A stretch of 13,824 nucleotides of DNA from Oscillibacter sp. UBA6647. Lineage in GTDB: Bacteria; Bacillota; Clostridia; Oscillospirales; Oscillospiraceae. The stretch covers positions 1-13,824 of the forward strand of contig DKLF01000107.1 of assembly GCA_002455655.1 (NCBI GenBank), read 5' to 3'. The number at the start of each line of letters is the position of its first letter. Positions within the stretch are counted from its first letter, which is position 1. The position numbers and the translations under genes are program-made. This document shows, one piece after another, positions 1 to 7,510 of this stretch. Under the pieces are notes generated by a model that saw only the letters and a program-made list of their open reading frames with translations, searched no databases and was not told the origin of the DNA.

Positions 1-307
1 CCATCTCCCAGCGGGGATGGCGGAAGTTGACGGCCTGAAGTTCTCCGGCTCCCAGCCGTCGGGCTATACCTTTCGGAAGGTCCGGGACGGGCGCATCGAT
101 ACGGCGGCTGTCCAGCCACTCCACGCCGTCGGCTTTGGCGGTGAGCTGGCGAGGGTCCGTGACAAGAAAACCGGTCCGGCGGTTCTCCGGCGAGCGGTTG
201 ATGAGAAACGTCACGTCCTCCCCCTCACGGGGCTCGCCGCAGGCGAGGAGGGCCAGACTTTCCAAAGCTGCATATTTTTTGCCCTGATAGGTATAGTAGT
301 AAACCAT
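1..307 (-). CDS. Hypothetical protein, 3' end beyond window
   Basis: An open frame of 102 complete codons starts with ATG at 307-305 and runs without a stop to the left edge, so only the N-terminal part is visible. It begins MVYYYTYQGKKYAALESL. The stop codon of the upstream gene (313-311) lies only three bases before this ATG, and a GGGGAGG inside the end of that gene serves as ribosome binding site, so the two are almost certainly co-translated. The visible part is soluble-looking, with no signal peptide or membrane segment, and is rich in charged residues and proline. I recognise no family. Its place as third gene of the operon suggests a role linked to the small membrane protein and the large multidomain enzyme upstream, but this is inference only. 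Confidence 0.75.
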   Translation of the reverse strand, partial: MVYYYTYQGKKYAALESLALLACGEPREGEDVTFLINRSPENRRTGFLVTDPRQLTAKADGVEWLDSRRIDAPVPDLPKGIARRLGAGELQAVNFRHPRWEM

Positions 308-310
308 TCG

Positions 311-946
311 TTATCCATCCTCCCCATAGGTAAGCTGCGTCACGGGCGTGTCGTCCGCCCGGAGATACAGCTTGCCGTCTTCGGAATAAAAGGTCTGGTT
401 GTTTTCATCGCAGTCCACCCAATAAGTCACACGCCAGATGGCGCCGTCTGCTTCCTGCTCCCGATAGAGCAGGGAAGCGGCAGGCAGCGGAATTTCGGAA
501 ACATACCGCCCCACGCTGAGATGCACGGTCAAATCCCGCACAGGCGCGTCTGGATATCGCTCCCGCGCCGATTCCAGATCATCGGAATCAGAGTAGATTG
601 TCTGCCCTGCCCGACTGCCCACCGGCAGCATGGGACCGAACGCGCAGGGAACATCTCTGCTAAAAAAGCCGCCCAGCTTTGTGATGCGGAAGGTTCTGGA
701 GGAGTTATAGAATTCTACGGTGTCGGGAATGACTACCGTAATTTTCTCCGTCTCTCCGTCCCAGTCAAAGCCGGAGGAAAACGCGCGGTTGTTTACAAAG
801 TTCGGAAGATATTGAAGATCCTCCACGTGCTGTGCGTTCTTAAGCCGGTAATTTAAGCTGTTATCCCGGAAGTTAAAAAAGCCCCAGATTCCGATAGCGG
901 CCATCACCGCCATCCAAAGAGCTGCCGCTGTCTGCTTCCTCGTCAT
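311..946 (-). CDS. Hypothetical membrane-anchored protein (211 aa)
   Basis: The protein begins MTRKQTAAALWMAVMAAIG: a short basic N-terminus and one hydrophobic helix at about residues 7-25, followed by about 185 polar residues. This predicts a protein anchored in the cytoplasmic membrane with its body outside (N-in/C-out), or an uncleaved signal peptide. There is no lipobox cysteine after the helix. The body has alternating short hydrophobic and polar stretches typical of beta structure, but I recognise no domain. The ATG at 946 overlaps the TGA of the large upstream gene in an ATGA arrangement (943-946), and a GAGAGGGGG ribosome binding site lies about eight bases before it, indicating translational coupling. 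A membrane protein in the same operon as a nucleotidyltransferase/phosphoribosyltransferase protein is unexpected, and the link is unexplained. Confidence 0.85.
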   Translation of the reverse strand: MTRKQTAAALWMAVMAAIGIWGFFNFRDNSLNYRLKNAQHVEDLQYLPNFVNNRAFSSGFDWDGETEKITVVIPDTVEFYNSSRTFRITKLGGFFSRDVPCAFGPMLPVGSRAGQTIYSDSDDLESARERYPDAPVRDLTVHLSVGRYVSEIPLPAASLLYREQEADGAIWRVTYWVDCDENNQTFYSEDGKLYLRADDTPVTQLTYGEDG

Positions 947-3900
947 TGCCGGGGCCCCCTCTCCATCTCCTCCATCCGCAGCAGCAGCCGCAGATCGGTT
1001 TCAAGGCACTGGGAGGCGGAGAGGTTCATGTCGTAGTGCAAGCACCGGCCCTTGTCCGGAGCAAGAGGCAGAATCACGGCCTCGTTGAGCCGGGAAAGGG
1101 TCAGGTTCCGGGCATAGGTGCGGCGGTATTCGCCCTCCAGCGTCAGCAGGATATCCCGCGCGTTTTCAAGGCAGGCGCGGGAAAAGTTAAACACTGCCGC
1201 CTGCGCGCAGCCCCGGTAAAACCGGGGATAGACATAGGGGAGGATCATATTGATGGACGGAGTGAGCTGGGGCTGGTCTTCGCCGCTTTGGGCCACGGTG
1301 TCCCCCCCAATGAAGGGGTACATGGTGGATTCAACAAACCACGAGCGCATGTTGGGCACGAAATACACACAGTCGATATTCCGCCCCTTGGACAGAATCA
1401 AATCCCGGCCCCGGCCCGACAAAAGGCCCACCAGCACCCGGTCGATCTCCAGATTTTCCGCCCGAAACAAGGGGTCCAGTGCGTTGATGCGGTTGCCGGT
1501 GTGAAGCAGGTCGTCCACCAGAATCACAGGGCGGTGAAACGCCTTGACGGTGCGGATCTGGCTCTCCAGCGGCGCGTACCGGGGGAAGGGGGCAATGGTG
1601 AAGGAGCTTAAATCCTGGGCAAACACCTTGTCGGTGTGGATGGTTTTGGTGACGGTGTTGGGGATGGCGTTGCCCCGGAGAATTTTTCCGAAGGGGACAC
1701 ACATGCTTTCACCCAGCACCCGGGGGTGGGAGGGCGCCGAGGGAACACCGTTCAGTTCCACAATGCGGCCCACCAGCCGGTGGTAGATGACCTCCGCATT
1801 CAAAGACAGCACCAGCACGCCGGGATACAAATTGCAGATGGCCCGCTGGAAATTCTCGTGGGCCTTCCGCACGGCGGAAAGCACCTGCGGGTTGGAGGCA
1901 AACGGCTCTTTCAGGGTGGTGGGAATGTTTTGAATCAGCACAGAGGGGGAGCGCATGTCCGTCAGCAGCAGCGGCCCCGCGTCGCTCTGGGGTGCCAAGA
2001 CAAAGCCCTGCCGCTGCAAAAGATCCAGCGTCACGGGGTCGATTTTTCCCGAGGCGGGCCGCCACACGGCGTATCCGCAGTCGGACACCATGGCCCGGCT
2101 CAGCGCTTCCGTCAGCAGCAATTGGCCCACGTCATAGGCCGCTCCGCAGGACTTTGCGATATACAGCCCTGTCAAAAGGGCGATGCGTCCGGCCGTCCGT
2201 TTGCGCACGTAGTCGGCAAGGCCCGCGTCTCCCAGCGCGTCGTACAATGTGGCGGTGTTCACCGTCCGCAGGGTCAAAAAGCCCAGCACGCGGGGCCGTG
2301 GCCCCTGCAAGCGGAGAATCATGAGGGAATCGCCCTGCTCGGGATGGGTGAATAGGTGCGTTTCGTCCCCCACGGCGGCGTACAGCTCCTCAAGCAAGTC
2401 CCGGTCGGGCCGTTCCGCGAAGGAGAAGTCCAAATCGCTGGCCCGCAGAACGTGCTTATACTGCGGCTCCCGGAGATACAAACTGTTGCGGTAGATATAA
2501 TCCTGCACCGTTGGGTCCACCAGATTGGAGATGTCCCGGCCAAGGTCGATGTTTTCCCGGATACGGGTGGAACTGATGTCCTCCAGTTGTGTGGGCAGCT
2601 CCAATTGGAGTACCTTGCCCTGAATGCAGCTCAAATCCGGATCGATTTCAATTCCCTCCGCATCGCTGGAGCGGCGAAAAACAATGTGGTTAAGATGCTG
2701 TACGGACCCTTCCACGGGGGCCGCCCGATAGGAGGAGGCGTTGGCCACCACGTCGGACCCCACGGCCAGATACAGCTCCCGGCCGGAAAATACCTCCCGC
2801 AGGCGGTTCAGGCTCTGAGGATCGGCCAGATTGACGGGGATGTCGTGGGGAAAGAGATACACGCCAAACTGATCCGCCACGGACATGGACACAATCTGCC
2901 GCCGGACCAAGGAGGGCTGCGCTTTTTTGGACCACGAAAATTCGTCGATGGCAAGGTAGACCTCGAAGCCCAAATCCCGGATGGCCTGCACAATTCCCTT
3001 ATGGGACAGGGAAAAGGGGTCGAAGGTGCCGGGGAAAAACGCCGCCGCGGGCGGGGGGGAAAAGCGGAAGGGGCCGTCGTCCAGCTCGTGGGCCAGAATG
3101 AAGCGGTAAATGTGGGAGAGGGTGGCGGCGGCGTAAAAAAACGTCAACTCCCGCTCCTGAATTTCGTTCATCAGGAAGAGAATTTTTTTGGACATCAGGA
3201 CAAACAAGGATTCCTTGTCTTCATAGTCCAAGGCGTCGGAGGCAAACAGACCGTCTCCCAGAATATGAAGGGTGGTCTGGCGGACGGATTCCCGGCAGGA
3301 GGCAAGGCCCCGCAGCAATAAACCTGCCAGCCGGTCCCGCCGGGCGGAGACGGCGTATTCATCCTCGTTGAAGCGCTGCTGATATACCGCGTAGTATTCC
3401 AGCATGGAGCCGACGGTTCGCAGCGCCGCCGACACCACCCCCGCCAAGGGCGTGGAGAGCAGAAATTCCATTTGGCCCACCAGCTCGTCCAGCTCTCCCG
3501 GCGGAAGCCAGAGAGAAAAACGACCCAGATATTCGGGGATGTATTTCGAACTGTCCGCATCCCCGGTTTCCAGAGATTTTGAAAGCTCCACGGCAATTTC
3601 ATTTCGCCTCGCAGGCGTCAGCACCGGAGCAAGACTTAAAAGGGAGGCGCCCGCCGCCTGCCGGACCACCATGTTTTCGCTGACCTTCATCAGGTTTGAA
3701 AAGTGAGTGGCGATGTGGAGCACGTTTTGGTGGTTGCCCAGCTCCACCTGCTCCAGCAGATATTCCACGCCCACGGCCTTCAGAATCCATGGGGTGGCGG
3801 TTTTCAGGTTATCCAGAAATACGCCGCTGACGGCGCTCTGCCGGCTCAAAAAGCCGTCCTGCTCCGCCGTATCCAGCCCCAGTCGGCGGCCCAGCTGGCT

Positions 3901-5772
3901 TTGCAAAAACAGAAGGGGGGTGCTTACGCCGCAATCCGTCTCCGCCACGGCGGCACGGATGCGCGTCCGTGCTTCCGCACTCTCCGGCAGGGCCTCCAGC
4001 AGGTGGCGCAAAAGGCGCATGGCGGCGGCCTTTTGCTTTTCTGCGCCGTTTTCCAGCCAGTACAGGGCAAAGTCGGCAAAAGTCCGCAGCTCGTCTCCTC
4101 CGCACTGGGACAGAGGAAAGCTCACCACCGTGTCCATCAGGGCGAAGGCGGCCCCCTCCTCCACGGCGCGGGGGTCCGCGTAGTGGCGGAACAGCTCGGT
4201 GGCAAAGACGCACCGGTCCGCCCCGTCGGCGTGGGACAGAAGGGAATCCACTGTCAGCTTGGCGGCGTAACGGATTTTGCTGATCTGGGCGGGGGTCAGC
4301 CGGTGGTCGGGGTAAATCAGGCGGGAGAGGTATTCCTTCCAAAGGACAAGGGGTCGCCCGGCCGCCGGGTCCGGCTCCGCCCCGCCGGGCCGCTCTTTTT
4401 TATAGCCGGAGTTGAAGCCTGCCAGTACCCGGCCCAGAAGCGCCGCCGCGCGGCGGCGAACGCTGCCGTCGGGAATCAGCAGCAGGTCGTAAAGAAACTC
4501 CAGGGTTTGCTCCTTCTGGGAATGGGACCAATAGGTGAAATATTCCTCGAAAATTCCAAGATACGCGCCCAGCCTTGCGGCGCTCTGCTCGCTGCGGGCG
4601 GATTCCAGGATGTTGGCAAACAGCCGCTCGTGACCCAGTCGGTGCATCAGGCGCAGATTGTGGTCCACCGCCGTCAGCCGCAGCGCCGAAGCAACCTGAT
4701 CCGGGCGCATCAGCGCCGGATCGGGTTTGGGTGGAGGCGGGGCGTCGTTTCCTGCAAGGTCTACGTCCGCGCCGAAGGAGCGTACATAGTTTTCAAAATC
4801 CAGAAGCTTTGCATAGACGTGGCGATAGCGCTGCTCCTTGGCATAGCTCACGTTGTCAAGCTTCTCTAGAATTACGTCAAAGGCTTCCTGAATGGAATAG
4901 ATACGGGCAATCTCCTGCCCGCTTTCATCACGGGACTGTTTCACCCGGAAGTCGGCGTACACCAGAGCCAAGGACTCCGAGGACAGGTTTTCAAGCTCCA
5001 AATCCCATACGGAATGGTTGGCGGCGATCAGGCCGATGGTCTCCATTCCCCGTTGGGAAAACCACTGGTCGGTATAGTGATAGTGGAGGTAGGGTACCCG
5101 CTCCCCGGCTTTGCAGCCGAATTTTCCGATGTCGTGGCCCGCAGCGGCGGCGGAGAGCAGCGGCAGGTCCACAGACCCGCCTGCCGCATGGTAGGGCCGC
5201 ATGATACTCATGGCAACGTGGTGGACCCCGGCGATGTGCTCCAGCGTGCGGAAAGGGGTCACTTCCCGGCCGAGGCGCATGGCTTCGTACACATACTCGC
5301 CCCGGAAGCGTACCAAAAACTGGCGGTATTCCTCCCCCGTGCCGCTGTGAGAAAGCTCCTCCTCCGTGCAGAAGGCAAAGTCAAATTGGGGGTCGAAGGG
5401 GAGGACCTCCCGCTCCGCGTCCAGAAGGACCTGCAAAATGTTGAGATAGCACAAAGCTCCGTCGCGCTGCTTGGCGGTGTGCTCCATGTCCGGTGAATCA
5501 TACAGCAAAGACACCGCCACGCGGTAGGCATAGTCCATCCAGCCCTCTTTTGGGGGAATCGTCAGCCGGTTCAGCAGGGGGAGAGCCAGCGCCAGCACAC
5601 CCTCGCAGGTCAGCCGCTTTTCAAGAGTACCCAGAGGGGCAAGTGCCTCGTCCCACTCCCGGGGCAAAATCAGAGCGGCGGCGTCCCCCCCGCTCATGGC
5701 CAGCTTGCGCAAAAAGGTCTGCGATGAAAAAGCACGGACTAATTTCTCCGTCAGCGGGTTGACACGCTCCAT
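943..5772 (-). CDS. Giant multidomain protein: HD, helical repeats, NadD-like nucleotidyltransferase, GNAT-like, phosphoribosyltransferase
   Basis: This 1609-residue protein is probably cytoplasmic. I chose ATG 5772 because GGAGG sits six bases before it; the frame stays open upstream to 5946, but that stretch crosses the promoter and leader. Domains in order: (1) an HD-type region, with HH at 184-185, GHDIGK at 212-217 and further His at 229, 231 and 253; (2) a long alpha-helical, HEAT-like middle, about 400-890; (3) a NadD/NMNAT-type nucleotidyltransferase, with FFPGTFDPFSLSHKG at 912-926 and the late signature ISSTRIR at 1066-1072; (4) a GNAT-like segment, about 1110-1275; (5) a type I phosphoribosyltransferase with PRPP loop VILVDDLLHTGNR at 1416-1428. 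The first His of the family's HxGH motif is Ser921. NadD plus an HD protein recalls the nadD-yqeK pair of Firmicutes, in which YqeK is an Ap4A hydrolase. The product is unknown, so I would not name it nadD. Confidence 0.9.
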   Translation of the reverse strand: MERVNPLTEKLVRAFSSQTFLRKLAMSGGDAAALILPREWDEALAPLGTLEKRLTCEGVLALALPLLNRLTIPPKEGWMDYAYRVAVSLLYDSPDMEHTAKQRDGALCYLNILQVLLDAEREVLPFDPQFDFAFCTEEELSHSGTGEEYRQFLVRFRGEYVYEAMRLGREVTPFRTLEHIAGVHHVAMSIMRPYHAAGGSVDLPLLSAAAAGHDIGKFGCKAGERVPYLHYHYTDQWFSQRGMETIGLIAANHSVWDLELENLSSESLALVYADFRVKQSRDESGQEIARIYSIQEAFDVILEKLDNVSYAKEQRYRHVYAKLLDFENYVRSFGADVDLAGNDAPPPPKPDPALMRPDQVASALRLTAVDHNLRLMHRLGHERLFANILESARSEQSAARLGAYLGIFEEYFTYWSHSQKEQTLEFLYDLLLIPDGSVRRRAAALLGRVLAGFNSGYKKERPGGAEPDPAAGRPLVLWKEYLSRLIYPDHRLTPAQISKIRYAAKLTVDSLLSHADGADRCVFATELFRHYADPRAVEEGAAFALMDTVVSFPLSQCGGDELRTFADFALYWLENGAEKQKAAAMRLLRHLLEALPESAEARTRIRAAVAETDCGVSTPLLFLQSQLGRRLGLDTAEQDGFLSRQSAVSGVFLDNLKTATPWILKAVGVEYLLEQVELGNHQNVLHIATHFSNLMKVSENMVVRQAAGASLLSLAPVLTPARRNEIAVELSKSLETGDADSSKYIPEYLGRFSLWLPPGELDELVGQMEFLLSTPLAGVVSAALRTVGSMLEYYAVYQQRFNEDEYAVSARRDRLAGLLLRGLASCRESVRQTTLHILGDGLFASDALDYEDKESLFVLMSKKILFLMNEIQERELTFFYAAATLSHIYRFILAHELDDGPFRFSPPPAAAFFPGTFDPFSLSHKGIVQAIRDLGFEVYLAIDEFSWSKKAQPSLVRRQIVSMSVADQFGVYLFPHDIPVNLADPQSLNRLREVFSGRELYLAVGSDVVANASSYRAAPVEGSVQHLNHIVFRRSSDAEGIEIDPDLSCIQGKVLQLELPTQLEDISSTRIRENIDLGRDISNLVDPTVQDYIYRNSLYLREPQYKHVLRASDLDFSFAERPDRDLLEELYAAVGDETHLFTHPEQGDSLMILRLQGPRPRVLGFLTLRTVNTATLYDALGDAGLADYVRKRTAGRIALLTGLYIAKSCGAAYDVGQLLLTEALSRAMVSDCGYAVWRPASGKIDPVTLDLLQRQGFVLAPQSDAGPLLLTDMRSPSVLIQNIPTTLKEPFASNPQVLSAVRKAHENFQRAICNLYPGVLVLSLNAEVIYHRLVGRIVELNGVPSAPSHPRVLGESMCVPFGKILRGNAIPNTVTKTIHTDKVFAQDLSSFTIAPFPRYAPLESQIRTVKAFHRPVILVDDLLHTGNRINALDPLFRAENLEIDRVLVGLLSGRGRDLILSKGRNIDCVYFVPNMRSWFVESTMYPFIGGDTVAQSGEDQPQLTPSINMILPYVYPRFYRGCAQAAVFNFSRACLENARDILLTLEGEYRRTYARNLTLSRLNEAVILPLAPDKGRCLHYDMNLSASQCLETDLRLLLRMEEMERGPRQ

Positions 5773-5778
5773 AAACTT

Positions 5779-5783
5779 CCTCC
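5779..5783 (-). promoter_or_regulatory. Ribosome binding site of the multidomain gene
   Basis: A perfect GGAGG on the minus strand, six bases before ATG 5772. No comparable site precedes the frame's upstream start-like codons, so this site decides the start and removes 58 residues from the longest possible open frame. Confidence 0.85.
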
Positions 5784-5822
5784 GATCCGCCCGTCCGGGT
5801 CCGCAAGCGCGTCCGGCGGCGC

Positions 5823-5839
5823 GGGCGGAAATTCCGCCC
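5823..5839. repeat. Perfect inverted repeat in the leader of the multidomain gene
   Basis: The sequence GGGCGGAAATTCCGCCC is an 8+1+8 perfect palindrome in the 5' leader, between the predicted promoter and the ribosome binding site. As RNA it would form a small hairpin with GGGCGG/CCGCCC pairing; as DNA it has the symmetry of an operator. A second, weaker hairpin (GGCGT-AAG-ACGCC) lies at 5861-5873. I recognise neither as a known riboswitch or repressor site. Confidence 0.5.
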
Positions 5840-5919
5840 ATATTGGTGTGATGCTGCCAAGGCGTAAGACGCCCACGCGGCATATCGTTAAAATCGCGTA
5901 TGATTGCAGCGTTCTGATT

Positions 5920-5948
5920 ATTATACAGCGATTTTGCCCCACACAAAA
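5920..5948 (-). promoter_or_regulatory. Candidate promoter of the three-gene minus-strand operon
   Basis: A perfect minus-strand -10 box TATAAT at 5925-5920. The -35 is weak: TTTTGT at 5948-5943 gives a 17-base spacer. Transcription would start near 5913, leaving a leader of about 140 bases that contains two hairpins before the ATG at 5772. The poor -35 suggests an activator or low basal activity, which is inference. Confidence 0.5.
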
Positions 5949-6128
5949 GGCAGCGGAGGCTTTTTCTTCACCTTTGGCGGAATTGCTGAATTTTTTCGCG
6001 GGTTTTAGGGAAAATGGCAAAAGGCTTGCAGACGGAAGCCCGCAGGAAAAAGCATCCTGTTTTTCGTCCTTCCCCCGTGGGAGAGATTTTTTTGAAAGAT
6101 TGTATCCTGCGTGTGACCAAGACAAACG

Positions 6129-6165
6129 CAAAGGCCCCGGGAAAGTAAATTCCCCGGGGCCTTTG
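6129..6165 (-). terminator. Intrinsic terminator after the rhomboid-like gene
   Basis: A 13-base-pair perfect stem (6129-6141 with 6153-6165; core AAAGGCCCCGGG) around an 11-base loop. On the minus strand it is followed by CGTTTGTCTT, an imperfect U-rich tail. It lies 67 bases beyond the stop of the rhomboid-like gene and separates that gene from the downstream operon. The rest of the gap, about 5950-6128, holds nothing I recognise. Confidence 0.7.
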
Positions 6166-6231
6166 GTTACATCGCCCGCAAGCGATAAATGCAATCTTAA
6201 AAAATTTGACCACGAGAATTTTTGACCACGG

Positions 6232-7104
6232 TCAAGAGGTAAAGTGCTCGTGGTTAAAAATGTGATCCTCACAGAAGCAGTGGTAGCCCGCGCAGCGGGA
6301 GCAGTACCGGAACTGGAGGTTTGGGTACTCCGCGTCCGTCCGTCCGCAGACAGAGCATTTATGGTGATAGCCCTGCTCCTTGGCCTTTTTTTCCTGCTTC
6401 TTGGCGGCGGACTTGAACTGGACGGTGCGGTGAGAGTTGGCGTGGGCGGCGTAACCCCGCTGGCGGGAAATCGCGCCGGTAATTTCTGTCCAGAAGAAGA
6501 CGAAGAAGTTCAGCATTGCCACCAGCGGCAGCAGTGCACCCAGCAGGTTCAGTTGGAAGGCCGAGGAGATAACGCTCACGGCAAACAGTGCAGCATCCAC
6601 CCAAGCCAGCCATTTCACCTTCACGGGAATAATGAAAAACAGAAGAATCTGAAGATCCGGATACAGCACGGCAAAGGCAAAGAACATGGACAGGTTAATA
6701 TAGGAAGCGCCGTAAATAATGCCGGTGCCGCCGGTGAAATAAACGATAAAGCCCGTCAGAACAGACAGCACCATCCCCGAAAGATAGTACAGAGTGAATT
6801 TTGGGGTTCCCCATTCCCGTTCCAAAAGATTCCCGATCCAATAGTAAAAATAAAGAGACAGAATCAGGAAGAAAACGTTGCCGGCGTTGACAGGCAAGAA
6901 AATAAAGGTCACCAGCCGCCAGATTTCCCCGCGAAGCACATAGTGAGGGGCAAAGGCGAGGAAGGAGACGGCGGCGCTGCTGCTGAACTGGAGCAGCAAA
7001 AACGCAATCACATTGCCTGCCACAACATATTTCATCAAATTGGGAATACCGAACCGGGGGTGGTTATAGGCGAACCGATCCACCGCGCTGTTGAGTTTTT
7101 TCAA
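6232..7104 (-). CDS. Rhomboid-like membrane protein with C-terminal zinc-binding tail, probably inactive as a protease
   Basis: This 290-residue integral membrane protein has about six or seven hydrophobic helices between residues 26 and 205. It carries the rhomboid fold signature GEIWRLVTFIFLP at 59-71, where active rhomboids have a GEWWRL-type loop. The helix that carries the catalytic Ser in active enzymes (GxSG) reads YGASYINLS, with Ser134 followed by Tyr. The last helix (about 185-205) has no His, so the Ser-His dyad looks broken: a pseudoprotease, by inference. After a Lys-rich linker (235-244) comes a zinc-binding tail with Cys250, Cys253, Cys268, Cys271, Cys276 and Cys278 and His275, His281, His285 and His287, enough for two metal sites. 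I chose TTG 7104: GGAGGG lies seven bases before it, and a strong promoter lies inside the longer frame that would start at 7221. The gene has its own promoter and terminator, so it is a single-gene unit. Confidence 0.8.
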   Translation of the reverse strand: MKKLNSAVDRFAYNHPRFGIPNLMKYVVAGNVIAFLLLQFSSSAAVSFLAFAPHYVLRGEIWRLVTFIFLPVNAGNVFFLILSLYFYYWIGNLLEREWGTPKFTLYYLSGMVLSVLTGFIVYFTGGTGIIYGASYINLSMFFAFAVLYPDLQILLFFIIPVKVKWLAWVDAALFAVSVISSAFQLNLLGALLPLVAMLNFFVFFWTEITGAISRQRGYAAHANSHRTVQFKSAAKKQEKKAKEQGYHHKCSVCGRTDAEYPNLQFRYCSRCAGYHCFCEDHIFNHEHFTS

Positions 7105-7111
7105 TGCAGGA

Positions 7112-7117
7112 CCCTCC
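7112..7117 (-). promoter_or_regulatory. Ribosome binding site setting a TTG start
   Basis: GGAGGG on the minus strand, seven bases before TTG 7104. No in-frame ATG lies between this site and the predicted transcription start, so the rare TTG is the best start for the rhomboid-like gene. Confidence 0.7.
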
Positions 7118-7143
7118 AAGCATACAGGTAAAATACAAGAGAC

Positions 7144-7172
7144 ATTATAACCGGGTTGTACGGAAAAGTCAT
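7144..7172 (-). promoter_or_regulatory. Promoter of the rhomboid-like gene
   Basis: On the minus strand, a perfect -10 TATAAT (7149-7144) and a -35 ATGACT (7172-7167, four of six consensus positions) with an exact 17-base spacer. Transcription would start near 7137, giving a short leader of about 33 bases before the TTG start. Confidence 0.75.
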
Positions 7173-7221
7173 GTATAATTTTTAAATTTCTTATAACAAA
7201 GGAAATTACTGGACGCAGCAA

Positions 7222-7339
7222 TGCATAAATTTAACGCAACCCCGCAACTTGTACCAAACCTGCGCCGATCGCCTTCGGTGCGCAGGAATTCATAGGTAGC
7301 CATGATCAGGCAACGAATGAACGCTTTGATGCAGAGTAT
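7222..7339. other. Intergenic stretch with one hairpin, no gene seen
   Basis: No convincing open frame lies here. A hairpin at 7259-7286 pairs CCTGCG with CGCAGG and CCGA with TCGG, with a two-base bulge. On the plus strand a lone TATAAT occurs at 7174-7179 without a -35, and the first plus-strand terminator after it is at 7340-7379. A small plus-strand RNA is possible but unproven. Confidence 0.4.
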
Positions 7340-7379
7340 AAAAAGGACAGGCAGAGCTTAAGCTCTGCCTGTCCTTTTT
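7340..7379. terminator. Perfect bidirectional intrinsic terminator
   Basis: A 40-base perfect palindrome: each 20-base arm starts with five A and ends with AGCTT, so both strands carry a strong GC-containing stem followed by at least five T. It terminates the minus-strand pair ending at 7511, 131 bases further on. It would equally stop any plus-strand transcript, although no plus-strand gene is visible before it. The stretch 7380-7510 holds nothing recognisable. Confidence 0.9.
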
Positions 7380-7510
7380 GCATGAAATAATATCCGGCCT
7401 CATTTGCGCGGCCTTTCCGCCGGGCATATTGCTGTGTAGGAGCGGAGTTTTGCAAAGCAGGCAGGATTTGGCACAAAGACATTGAAAAAAGCCATATGAG
7501 AAAAGAGAGA

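Noticed and set aside
17..856. Plus-strand open frame of 279 codons
   Set aside because: It is antisense to the two small operon genes, has no plausible ribosome binding site, and crosses the real stop/start junctions.
3703..4869. Plus-strand open frame of 388 codons inside the giant gene
   Set aside because: It is antisense to the helical-repeat region; its Gly/Gln/Val-rich translation with no domain is typical of a reverse-strand shadow.
5773..5946. N-terminal extension of the giant protein by 58 residues
   Set aside because: The stretch covers a TATAAT box, a palindromic leader and a GGAGG site six bases before ATG 5772; the extra residues look non-coding.
6065..6092. Short TCCC/GGGA stem followed by seven T on the plus strand
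   Set aside because: The stem is only four to five base pairs and no plus-strand gene precedes it, so I do not call a terminator.
5968..6213. Small minus-strand frame of 81 codons between the rhomboid-like gene and the giant gene
   Set aside because: It runs straight through the intrinsic terminator at 6129-6165 and has no clear ribosome binding site.
7105..7221. N-terminal extension of the rhomboid-like protein by 39 residues
   Set aside because: The longer frame begins upstream of the predicted promoter (7144-7172), so it would not be transcribed; TTG 7104 has a good ribosome binding site.
7259..7286. Hairpin considered as a tRNA or tRNA remnant
   Set aside because: No T-loop GTTCRA, no anticodon arm and no acceptor pairing are present.
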